64,000 nucleotides of DNA, from assembly GCA_963675135.1 (NCBI GenBank), contig OY776122.1:21640881-21704880 (forward strand). Direction: 5' to 3'. Shown here piece after piece: positions 31,817 to 44,000 of this stretch. Both the position numbers and the translations under genes were made by a program. A model generated the notes under the pieces. That model was not told the origin of the DNA. It was given only the letters and a program-made list of their open reading frames with translations, and ran no database searches. The stretch comes from Galeopsis tetrahit (lineage: Eukaryota > Streptophyta > Magnoliopsida > Lamiales > Lamiaceae). How positions within the stretch are numbered: the stretch's first letter is position 1; each line of letters opens with the position of its first letter.

Positions 31817-34800
31817 CTAGTAATATTCTTCTTCATCATCTTCTTCATCTTCATCCTCATCTTCTTGTTCTTCTTCTAGTTCTTCGTCTTCGGCTACGTC
31901 CATCAATGTACCGGTGGTATCAGTTAATATAACAGGATCATCATCTACTTGCACAATCATTTGATGTTCTATGCTTTCTCTTGGAACTCGGGAACATCTG
32001 CTTCATCGTCAGTAGTGGATGACTGTTGTGCGTCCAAGAAGGATCTCGGCTTGCTTTTGCATACAGTTATCCAATCAGTACGGGGTCCAGGGTATGAATA
32101 ATAGTAGACTTGGGTGGCTTGACTTGCTAGTACGAATGGATCATACCGACCGTATCGTCGCCTCTGATGAATATCCACAAACTTGTAGTTAGGATCAATT
32201 TTTGTACCACTGGCTGAGTTATCAAACCACTAACACTTGAACAAAACCACTTTCTTCTCGTGGTACCCCTGGTAGTCCAATTCGACTACTTCCTCGAGAT
32301 TCCCGTAGAAATCCTCTTCATCTGCATCATAGTTTTTTCCCTTGATACAAACCCCACTGTTTGATGTTGCTCTAGATGCACCATAAGCCATAGTGTGAAA
32401 TTTGTACCCGTTCACGTAATACCCTGAGTACGTAAGAACGTGACCAGACAGACCTACAGAAAAATCGCAAATAAATTTGTTCTCCACGGGATTTATCTTC
32501 ACCTATATAAGTCGACTCTATGTGAGATTTACGTTATTGCTATTAAATATATATATTTGTATAAAATATGACTTACAATTTCTTCAAACCACGAAGCAAA
32601 TTCATTTTGTAGCCTATTGTCCGATGCAGCAGCCGAGAGATTTGGTTTAACAACTTGAAGTTGATGCATGAATAGCCTACATACGTATTTTGATTAATAA
32701 GACATCTCAAAACTAACCAATATATATTTATACTCTGGCCAGATTCACTTACTGAACATACGGCTGCACCTCATCACAATTCAACAACACGTACGTATGA
32801 GCAACTTTTTTCTCCTCATCCAAAATCCATCTCTTCTTTGGTTTCCCAAATCGCTTGCCAGGCGCCTTAAATATGGAAAATGTACCATCCACATATTGTT
32901 GTACATCTCCACTACCATCGTAATTACGAGGTAAATTGTGTATCCTCGTCATAACATGATCCTCAAAGTAATGAGAACAAAACATTGACGCCTCTCTAGT
33001 TAAATATGCATTTGCAATCGAAGCTTCAACACGTGCTTTGTTACCCACACTCAGTTTCAAGGTGCGAAGATACCTATAATTAGAATTCAAGGATCGTGAT
33101 TAAGATAATAAAAACATTGAATATGATTATTATATCTTAAAATTCCTTAAAATACCTCTCGAATGGATACATCCATCTGTATTGAATTGGACCAGTAACT
33201 TTTGCTTCATATGCAAGGTGCACAGGTAGATGTTCCATGGAGTTGAAGAAGCTGGGTGGAAAGATACGTTCCAACTTGCACAATATTACTGGGATATCCG
33301 TTTCCAACTGAGTCATGTTGTCAACTGTTATGGTCGTAGAAGTTAAGTCCTTAAAAAAAAGACTAAGCTCAGTGATTGCTTTCCACACATCAGTCTGCAG
33401 AATATTACGAAAAGCAATCGGTAGTAGTCTCTGCATAAACACGTGACAATCATGACTCTTCATTCCATTCAATTTCAACTTCGTCCAGTCAATACATCGA
33501 GATATGTTAGACACATAATCATCGGGAAACTTCAACCCACTTATCCACTTACAGATAACATCTTTTTCATTCTTATCAAGCGCATAACAAGCCTTGGGAT
33601 ACTTATTTGTACGTGGACATTTCTTGAGAGAGGGACGACGACAATATTCATTCAACACATCTCTTGATTTTGATGTGTCCTTTGTTTACCCCTTCACATT
33701 CATCACTGTGTTGAACACGTTATCGAACACATTTTTCTCAATGTGCATCACGTCCAAATTGTGTCGAACTAACAAAGTACTCCAATAAGGCAAATCCCAA
33801 AAAATGCTTTTTTTCTTCCACCCTTTGTCAAATTTTTTGTTGTGTGCCTCAGCACCTTCCTCTGTAACCTTTCTAAGTCCCAAATGATCAATTTCGTATA
33901 GGAGACTCGCACCTGTTCGGATAGGCGGTGGATCATCTGTGACTGCTACTCCAGCCCTGAATGCCGTATTGTTCTTTCGCCATGTATGATTAGGTGGTAA
34001 GAACTTTCGGTGGTTATCGAACCACGATTGCTTTCGACTGAGCCTCAAAGTGAATGCATCGGTGTACTCCCCACAATACGGACAAGCAAGCTTTCCAGCT
34101 GTACTCCAACCAGACAACATTGAGTACGCTGGAAAGTCGCTAATGGTCCAAATCAGTGTAGCTCTCATCAAAAAGTTTTGCTTCCTAGAGACGTCGTACG
34201 TTTGCACCCCATTTTCCCATAAAAATTTCAAATCAGCTATCAGAGGTTGTAAAAACACATCAAGCTTGTCCTTCGGACTTTTTGGCCCGGGCACAAGAAT
34301 CGAAAGAAACATGAATTGATCTTTCATGCATAACCACGGGGGTATATTGTACGGAGTAAGAATAACTGGCCATGATGAATATTGCTTCCCCGTAATTCCA
34401 AACGGTGCAAAACCGTTTGTGCTCAAGCCCAACCTAACATTCCTAATTTCAGCTGCAAAATCAGGATACGAACGGTCCAAATGTTTCCAAGCCAACGAGT
34501 CTGCAGGATGACACATAACACCAGAGTCATCAGAACTGCACGAGGCATGCCATGTCATATCCTTCGCAGTGGCCTTGGACATGTACAATCTTTGCAAACG
34601 AGGAATTATGGGAAAGTAGAACATCTCCTTAACCAGGCGTTTCTTTTTCAACCGACCATCTGCATCAACCCTACTCGGCTTATACCGTGATCCACCACAA
34701 ATCTTACAGAACTCTAGTTCGCTGTCTGCACCCCAAAATAACATGCAGTTCTGTGCACAACAATGAATCCTTTCTACCGGAAGACCCATCCCACTCATCA

Positions 34801-35458
34801 AGTGTTTGGTGTCGTTAAATTTCTTGGGAACCTTATTTTCTGAAGGGCAAATCTCACGAATCAACTCAACGACTTGATTGTATCCCCTTTCAGACAATCT
34901 GTTTTCGGTTTTAATATTCAACAATCTGTAATTGAACGACAACTGCGAATGAGATTCACAACCGGGATACAAGTCTTGGTCCGCTGCACGAAGCATGTCG
35001 TAGAACTGTGACGCATTCTCGTTAGGGGGTTCTTTATTATGTGCCTCCTCTTCCGCGTTGATTCCAAAATCAATGTTTGGGTCACCCATTAATTCTTCTA
35101 CCATAGTGTGGTACAAGCTAGGTCCCATAGGGTCAACTTCATTTGAAGTTGACGCAAATTCACTAGTGTTTTGAAATTGACGTGGACCCCAACTCTCTTC
35201 ACCGTGATAAATCCAATTATAATAATTTCGTGTAAACCCATTTCGATATAAATGAGACTTCACTTCATTAGGATCTCTATAAGTCTCATTTCGACATCTA
35301 GCTTTCGAGCAAGGACACCTAATTTTTCCTTCCCAAATCGAATTCGGATTACTAGTGGCAGCTTCAATAAATCCATTTACACCACTAATAAATTCGGGGC
35401 TCATAATCCCATTGACCAATCTTGGGCTATACATCCAACTACGACTTGAATAATTCAT
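31817..35458 (-). pseudogene. CACTA transposase (TNPD-type) with nonsense codons
   Basis: From MNYSSRSWMY at 35458: an N-terminal transposase-associated zinc region (IRCPCSKARCRNE), then the Transposase_21 core (about residues 170-590: CAQNCMLFWG, CKICGGSRY, LACPYCGEYT, LDVMHIEKNVFDN). A DUF4218-like region follows (33658-32749), then DUF4216-like exons with CDFSVGLSGHVLTYSGYY and PFVLASQATQVYY. Introns with GT/AG ends lie near 33150-33076, 32746-32676 and 32576-32505. In-frame stops occur at 33686-33688 (TAA, directly after MNVKG) and 32230-32232 (TAG, where relatives have an acidic residue before WFDN). A frame change near 31985 precedes the acidic tail. The rest is well kept, so decay is recent. 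Confidence 0.85.
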
Positions 35459-36225
35459 GTTAATCGATCTGTTTCAAATGTATTTTGGAAATTAAACATT
35501 GATTACTATACTGTTCTAATTAATATAAATATATATAATTTATATATATATTTTTAAAAATTTCGGCAGAGTTTCATCTAAATCTATCGTATCACCAAAT
35601 ATTTAGGTTCCTAGTGCATCCATTTCCGACTCGAGTAAAATTACTCAAGTCGGAACGCACAATCTACAACAAACAAACAACTCATCCCGGCCTCCAACAT
35701 CGATTTAATTTCACTTATTTCCAACAATTAATTATAACATTAATTCTCCCAATTAACACATTCATGCATAACAATTAACACACCAATTAATAATTAACAC
35801 ATATATATACATGCATATATAAAACATAACAATAATTATATTAACACATTCATAACAATTAACAATCATAATTAATCCTAATTAACAATATACATATTTT
35901 TCTAACATAATTACAATCCTAACATTACACAACAAAACTATATACATGCATATATATATATATATACACACAATATATATATATACATATATAATATAAT
36001 ATAAATATATATATACAACTTTTAATTTAATCAATAAAAACGCATAAATTTACCGTAGAAATGAACCCCTCGAAGTGTAGAACACAAATATCCAAAAATT
36101 AGTCTCGATCATTAGCTCCGGCAGCGGCGGTGGCGCGGTGGACGAAGCAGCGACAGTGTATATTTTTGGGGTGAAGCAGCGGCTGTACGAATTTGGGGAA
36201 GGAGGAGGGGGTTTTAATTGGGCCT
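35459..36225 (-). other. 5' region of the CACTA transposase gene
   Basis: AT-rich untranslated/promoter region with TATATA runs (35530-35560, 35950-36010) and a GC-rich patch at 36115-36185 that may be a leader exon. No clear open frame. Confidence 0.45.
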
Positions 36226-36505
36226 TAGGCGAGGGCATTTACGAGGGCCCCACCCCCCTCTCCAATTAGCGAGTGGGGGACTGTCGCCAGTTTCCAAGGG
36301 CCACAATGCACTCGCCAATGAGCGAGTGCAAAACACGCCGTCGCCAAATCCCTCGCCAATACGCGAGTGCATCTTTTTCCACTCGCTAATTAGCGAGTGT
36401 GATTCCGCCCCTCGCCAATTCCCTCTTTATTTGTGCCCCTCTTTAAATCTCTCGCCAAATAGCAAGGGTGAAATACCCCTCGCCAATTCCCCTCGTTATT
36501 TGAGC
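36226..36505. repeat. right subterminal repeat array of the CACTA element
   Basis: Copies in both orientations of GGCGAGGGC, CCTCGCCAAT and TAGCGAGTG units, matching the left array. Confidence 0.85.
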
Positions 36506-36522
36506 AATTTTTTGTAGTGTTC

Positions 36523-38025
36523 ATTAATTAATTTCTCACTCACCTAAATTCGGTTTTGAGATATTAAATATACCACGTTCATCTACTCCGAGAGTAGATC
36601 GACTATGTCACGTCTAATCATTTAATAATTAACGTTTAGTCCCTCTAATTAATTTAATTAGATAAGGGTATCAAAACTCAATTATAATGAATATGCTAAG
36701 CGGGTGGGCCGTGGGTGTCATTAACAATCACATATGTGCGTAAATAAACATGAGTCAGTGTTAATTTGATCCTAAATCAATACTTAGGAGCTTATTTGGT
36801 GTATGTATTTTGAGAATTAATTAGATTAGATTATTCCAATGAACAGTTAAGTGTCCTTTGGGTACCATCTTCAGCCATTCGGCAAAGCTGCAGTCGGCAC
36901 ATATGAAATTAAGATAAAATTCCTCACATAATTTTATTTTTGGATAAAAATAAACATGAATAAAAAGACTAATATACATTTTATATAAAATAGGCATAAA
37001 ACAATATTTGACCCTTAAAAACGGTACAAAATGCCTAGTGTCAGCCGTACAAATTGAAGAGCGTGTGAACACACTAATCGAACACATTGTGGAGTGTACG
37101 TGTTTAAATAAAATTGAAACCCCGACCATTTGTTCCCTGTTTAACATAAAAACAAATTAATTTGGACTGGAGTGGACAATCATGGTATACACATTAGGCA
37201 ACAAGTAGCATCAGAATCATGGTATAAATTCCAGTATCTAACGGAAAGAGGGTTTATGTTACAAAATATATATATATATGAAAAAGAAATATAAGGAGTT
37301 CTTTGGAAATTTAGAATTTGCATGTAATAATTTTTATTTTTTTTTGTACTAATTCGAACCAAGATTGAGTCTAGGTGGCCGATGGTGGTGGCGCTTGTAT
37401 TTTTCTTGAAAGAATTTTATGCTGACATCCCATTCCATTCACACCAACAAATTTGAAGCTTCTAATTTGGGTTACATTTATTTTTAAATTTTTAAATCCG
37501 AATTTCAATTATTTCGTTTTGATGAAATTTACCTTTATATTATATAATTTTTATGTGTATATATAAGTATTATAATAGGTATTTATAAGGTAAAATTTTA
37601 AAATCTTAATTTCAAATTTCAGAGTATATATAACATGAATTCGATCAATTTCAAAATTGGGAAACAAATCTACAACATTGGAATTATTTAAGCGTATAGA
37701 AATTGTTAATGAAAATAAAGAGGTGCGTTTTGCAATCGGCCGAATAATTATTCTCGTTTATTGGAATCGGTGGCCAATATAAGGAAGGAATAATAGGTTA
37801 CTACAAAATGATGAAAACTAAAACCATATAGTATCACCTATCAACCTAGTCTTAGTGTACTATACTGTATATATTAGCTAGGCGTGTCTTCTTTTCGACA
37901 CTATATATATTTGGAAAAAAGGTTTGTAATCAATTGGCTTTACTTCAACGTATTTTAATTAGTTTTGCATGTTCTTAAAATTCCACACAAGATTAGTCCA
38001 CTAGCTGCTTCAAACTATATATAAA
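36523..38025. other. upstream region of the synthase gene
   Basis: About 1.5 kb between the CACTA end and the first ATG of the synthase. The first 250 bp may be the other half of the copia LTR cut by the CACTA element. The rest is AT-rich with TATATA runs near 37267 and 37900. A TATATATAAA lies directly before the ATG (38016-38025), too close to be its TATA box unless translation starts later. No coding region recognised. Confidence 0.4.
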
Positions 38026-41000
38026 ATGGCTCAGTTTCATGCAATCTCTCTGTGTTCGTCCAATAATCTCCTTCATGCTTCTAAAAGAGGTAACTGCTCA
38101 TAATAGTAATATGGAAAACGATGATATATGAGTTTTTTCAGGAACCATCACCTGCATAAAATACTTGTATACAATAGTATGTACAAGTCTTTTATGCACA
38201 AGAAACTCACCATTTAATATCATATCAAAATCAATATATACACACTCCATATATATATATTTTGTTTTAAAGTATTTTTCTCCAATGCAGATTCTGCTCG
38301 AATTAATGACAAAATTCAATGGCGTCCTAGAAGACTGACTTCACAACGACAGGTGTTTTACGTAACATTCATCCATTTTGTCCATCTTTATATATGGATA
38401 AATTCTTGCTCGTGACAGTGTAGTTTGAGACGATCATAAAATGAATTTAACAATACCAACTTCATTTTACATTTTAACTTTATATACGAAATTTTTGACT
38501 TTGTCTCACCCCATCATGATCATAATATGTATATACGTACACATATGTTTGGTGATGATTTATTTCGATCACATTTTTTTTGATTCATACACACGTTTCA
38601 TGAATCTCAATTATTTAGTGAAGAAATTAAAGATGCATGTATAGTAGAAACTCTATAAATTAATACTCGATTAATTAATAAACTCTCTAAAATAATATTT
38701 TTGGTCGGTCCCGACTCGGGGATAGGGTGCTAAATTAATAAACTCGCTAAAATTATAAGATAATACATTTTTTATAATTCCTATAGACCCCATATAAAAT
38801 ATAAATTAATAATTCGTTCCTTATATACTACACCCTTCGTCCTGTAAAATTTTGCTCAGACAAAAAAAAATGGGTTCACAAAATATATGTTTATTCTATT
38901 TAAATAATTAACTTTTGAATATTTGTTTTACTTTATTAACAAGATTGAATGTGTATCAACAATATTCTTTACTCGTTATTCCACATATATTTTTTATAAT
39001 TAAAATATAATTTTTTTAAAAACATGTATAAAAAGAAGTGAACAAAATTTTACTTTTACTAGACAGAGGGAGTACATATTACATGAATGATTTATGAAAG
39101 GTTTCTTGAAAAATGACTCAATTGTCTTTTGTTTTTTGTTGAAATTAATTTCACCTTAAATCTTGTCTCTAATTTTCCTTATCATTGTAAGAACTTATGG
39201 TGTCGTTTTCTCATAGCTCAACAAAAAATTATTAAACGTGGTTTTTGATTTAATAACCTCATAAGTGTATGATTTTATTTGTGTCAGCATATTTTAATCT
39301 TGTATATTTATATAAAAAAATATTTTTTAATGGGGTTGGTCTGCTATGGACTCGAGTGCATGTTGTGCACCCTAATCCATGTTGCAGTTTTCAGTTTACT
39401 GACTTACACTTTTTAGTAAATGGTGTTGCACTTTTCAATTATTAAACTGTATAATAATATTTTTAGTAATAATTGAAAAGTGCAACACCATTTACCCAAA
39501 AGTGTAAGTCAGTAAAACTGAAAAGTGCACATGGATTAGGGTGCACAACATGCACTCGAGTGCATACTAGACTTTACTTTTTTAATGTTCATAAAGTGAA
39601 ACAATGAACACAAGAAACATAAGAATGTGGAATATTGAAGAATTCTTTAAAAATTAGGCATGAAAGTTTAAAATGGTGTTTATAAATTGAGTATTTTATT
39701 ACTCCATAAATTTATAGAGTTTCTACTGTATGCAGTAAGTGTATATAGTAAGTGCATGAGGATATGATATGAAATGTTGAGAAATTTGGGTTTTGTATGA
39801 TAGCAGGTAGGTAAGGCAAAAGCCCATGAGTTTGGTGGACTTCAAATAGTTGACAAGTTTGGCCCAATGCCCGACAATCACGGTATCACCTCATCTTTAA
39901 TTCTTGCTTATTTCTTTCTCGCTTTAGAAAAACAATAATTGCTAATCACAATTTATACCGAATTCGTGGTGATCTGTCCTACCCGATTATTTATATATGC
40001 ACCACGTGCCCTGCCATGATATATATATATATATATATGGTAAAGTCTAGTATGCACTCGAGTGCATGTTGTGCACCCTAGTCCATGTGCACTTTTCAGT
40101 TTACTGACTTACACTTTTTGTTAAATGGTGTTGCACTTTTCAATTATTACTAAAAATATTATTATACAGTTTAATAATTGAAAAGTGTAAGTCAGTAAAC
40201 TAAAAAGTGTAACATGGACTAGAGTGCACAACATGCACTCGAGTCCATAGCAGACCAACCCTATATATATATATTTAAATATTGTTTTGATTATTTTTGT
40301 TTAATTTTTTTAAATTACATTACAATATAATTGATATATAATTTTTTTTTAGAGAAGTACCAATTATTCAAATAGAAAAATAATAATTAAATAAATTGAG
40401 ATCGAAAGTAAATGATGTCGATAGGGGTAGAGATGTAAAATTTTAAAAAATTCTGTTGGGATTCGAGCCGGATTCGGGGATAAAAATTTCCCTTTGAGAT
40501 CAAGCCATCAAGGTGGAATGAGGCATAAACCGCCCACTTCCCACCCATACTGATTATTTGTATATGTCACATTTTATAGAGAAAAAAAAAAAGAATTTGA
40601 TGTTCACTTACTTGAATGTTTAGGCCCAACAAAATATTCAAATTCCCTAATTTTTACCTAAACACTAATATAACGAGCATGTCTATATGAACGCGTGAAT
40701 TTTTGTGCATAAGATTAATTGTGATATATCATATATGTAATTTTTATATAAAGACATTTGAATCCCAAAAGTAATGATAATGAGAATATATGATGATGAG
40801 AATTGTGATAATTATTTATATTTTAAGATATTTAAACTTTTGAAGGGCAAATTAAATAGAAAATTACGAAAACTTTTGCATACTAGCAGTAGTAATAGTT
40901 TGAAAAAAAAAAAAAACGCATTTTTGGTGTCTTGCGTTCCCAGAAAAGAATTTGAGCCAAGTATGAATAAATTAAAAAATTGATTTAACATTAATTAACA

Positions 41001-44000
41001 CTTTGCCCGCGTAATTCCTCCCTCGTCTTTCACTTTAGCTCCAATTCCGTACCCAAATTTAGTTTCAGAAACCAATTGAATTGAATTCCACCCCAAAATG
41101 TGTGCAATTCCTCAACGCTACCCACCATTTCACGGCCGAAGAGTCGACATACCCGTCTCCGGCGAACCCTGGCCGCAATCCAAGTTACCGTCGGCCACCA
41201 TGCTCGATTATACAGCCTGATGTTGCCTCTATCTCGCGCCGCAGCTAATTGGATGGCCACCATCGTCTCGTGGCCGTGAACCTTCGTGGTTTCATTATTT
41301 GTGTTATCGAATGTGGCCGTGATGAAAGGATTTCTTAGATGGGGTAAGGACTTGATATCTTTCCAATTTCATTTTCCCTTCCTAGTGAGTATTGTAATTG
41401 TCAAGTTTCAACAGAGCAAATTCATGCGACCAAAATTAAAGATAAAAATATGGTAAGCTAAATTACATAAGCCACCTAATCCAAGGATATAGATATGCGA
41501 CTTTGTACTAAAATATCATTTGTCATGCTTTTACAGCAGATGTATAGATTACAAGGCCTCTGTATTTATGAATTTTAATTTCTCCTTTTGATTTTGATGC
41601 AATATTGTGTTTTATTATGGAGTAAGGGGACTATTTACAGATTATTTTTTTGGTGTCAGTTCATCAATTTCATTGTTATGGTTGCACCTTTTGCAAACAT
41701 CTTATAGTATTATGGTCAAAAATTAATTTGGTGATGTCTCTATTGCTTAACATTTTCTTTTCTAGTTTAAAGTAAATAGTTTCAAGGCTTGACAGAAGTC
41801 AGTTTCTTTTAGTTATTGCTTTTATATCATCTTTAATACATGTAGCCTCCAATGATTTTGGATGTAGCTATCCGAGCAGTTTTGGCTAGTGACAAGGAGA
41901 CCACAACTTGTATTGGTGTGAATGGGAATGCTTTGCGCAAAAAGTTGAACAAAGTTGTGCTGGCCTATAGTGGTGGTTTAGATACTTCTGTAATTGTACC
42001 CTGGCTTAGGTAATCTTACTGGTTTTTGTTGATGGCTAACTCTTCCCTTTTTTATGTACAAAAGTATATTGAGGAGATTGATGATACAGTAACATTTTTG
42101 CTTGCTTACTTGTATTAACTATGATTGTTTTAAGTGGACATCTGAATTTGACTTCTGCAATGCCTATGCACAATATTTACTTTTCATCGCATTTGTGTAC
42201 TAAACCTCATTCTTGGGGTTAATTATAACCACCTAAACGTCCTTTGAAGCTATGGGTATGGGTTAACCTCATTTAAAAAAAAAAAAAAATTCCAAAAGTA
42301 CCTCAAGGTTAGAAGTCCCAGATTGTGTGTACATATATGTATATACATATCAAAGATAAGTGCAAGTCATTGAAATCTATTGTCATGGATATTCATGCTT
42401 CATTGCAATTGTCCTTCTTAAAACGTCTAAACACACTTTTCATGTCTTGGATATATATTTTCAGTTTGTTTGACATTTTCTCATTGTTATGTGCATTGCA
42501 GGGAGAATTATGGCTGCGAGGTTGTTTGTTTCACTGCAGATGTTGGCCAAGTATGTGAAAAACTAACCTAATTGCATCAATTAATAAAAAACCAATACCT
42601 GCATTGAAATGCTATTCAAAGAAAAGAGAATGAAAAAGTTTTTAGGTCATGCTTGCAGATGTTTCTTTATGTTGACATTGAAAAGGGTTGGGGTGATGAT
42701 TTCGATCTACTTAATGACATGTGCTTTTTGATCACTTCGTATGAATTTAGGGTCAACAAGAGTTACAAGGTTTGGAACAAAAGGCCAAGGCTAGTGGGGC
42801 ATGTCAACTAGTGGTGAAGGATCTGAAGGAGGAATTTGTTAGAGATTTTATTTTTCCTTGCTTACGAGCTGGTGCAATCTATGAAAGAAAGTACTTGCTT
42901 GGGACTTCAATGGCTCGCCCACTTATTGCAAAGGTAATTCCTCACTAGTTTTTCTTCTTTAAATAACACATTTTTTTTGTCTACTTGCTATATTGAATTC
43001 ATTGACAATTGCAGACACTGGTTGATGTTGCTAAAGAGGTTGGAGCCGATGCTGTTTCTCATGGATGTACAGCGAAAGGAAGTGACCAGGTATGCTGCAG
43101 AACTGCTCTAGATTTTGATTGAATCTTAATTACTCTTTCAGCAATATCCATTGCTTTTGTTGTTGTAGGTTATCTTCGAGCTCACTTTCTTTGCGCTGAA
43201 CCCTGAGCTCCGCGTTGTTGCTCCATGGAGGGAATGGGAAATCAAGGGAAGAGAAGATGCTATTGATTATGCTCAAAAGCATAATGTGCCTGTTCCCGTC
43301 TCAAAGAAATCTATCTATAGTAGAGACCGGAATCTGTGGCATCTCAGTCATGAGGTAATTGCATATCGTCTGAGATTCCTGATGAAACAATTTTTTTTTT
43401 TTTTTAAATGTTTGTGTATTCAATTGTCTTGTACACTAGACTACCAGTATACAGAACCACCAGCCTAGAAGAAGAATAAGAGACGAGCTTACATAGAATT
43501 TTGCAAAAATAAAAATAAAATTTGTCTTGTCGAAACAGTTTGGAATTGGAAATAGTGGTTTACACGAACGTCTGGATTAAAATCTCTCATTGATTTGGTG
43601 CTCTAAAGCAGTATCTTTGGACACAATTCCATTATTTCCCCCTAGCAAGGGGGCTATCATTTAAAAAAACAGATTCTAATGTATTGTACTTTTTAAGCTA
43701 AATCGAAAAGGCGAACTTGTTTTGGACCCAGATTGAACAATATGACATCAAAAAACTTTTTAACTTGTATATATATCTTGCTTTAGATTCCTAACTTTTG
43801 AATGTCTGCCAAAATTAATGCTTGTTTTAGATGAGATTTTAATATCAAAATTCGATAGCTTTCACAGCTAGCTCTGTTTTATTATAGGGTGATATCTTGG
43901 AGGATGTAGCAAATGAGCCGAATGAGGACATGTACATGATTACTGTCGATCCAAAAGAGGCTCCCGATCAACCCGAGTCAGATTTCTTCATTGTTTTCTC

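Larger units (their letters stand above)
13176..36519 (-). mobile_element. CACTA (En/Spm) DNA transposon, interrupted by a Sirevirus
   Basis: It begins CACTACAAAAAA at 13176 and ends with the inverted TTTTTTGTAGTG at 36519. The 3-bp target duplication TTC flanks both ends (13173-13175 and 36520-36522), as expected for CACTA elements. Both subterminal regions carry arrays of GGCGAGGGC-type units. Two minus-strand genes lie inside: a large transposase (31817-35458) and a second protein gene with a Transposase_24-like domain (start 31657). A 15.6-kb Sirevirus with its duplication accounts for two thirds of the length; without it the element would be about 7.8 kb. Both genes are damaged, so movement would need help from another copy. 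Confidence 0.95.
38642..39728. mobile_element. pogo-like element, deleted copy, in intron 2
   Basis: Terminal inverted repeats (T/C)AGTAGAAACTCTATAAATT at both ends, flanked by TA. It matches 621-1447 except for a deletion of about 250 bp (near 39260) that removes the helix-turn-helix frame, and two nested MITEs. It lies wholly within intron 2 of the synthase gene. Confidence 0.8.

Noticed and set aside
38016..38025. TATATATAAA as the synthase TATA box
   Set aside because: It touches the ATG; transcription would start inside the coding sequence.
41030..41263. 77-codon minus-strand frame
   Set aside because: Lies in intron 3 of the synthase, no family resemblance, Arg/Trp-rich as expected for chance reading of a GC-richer patch.
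41852..42009. ATG at 41852 as start of a short, cytosolic synthase
   Set aside because: In frame, but exons at 38026, 38291 and 39807 join in phase to the acceptor at 41868 and give a plant-like N-terminus and usual length.
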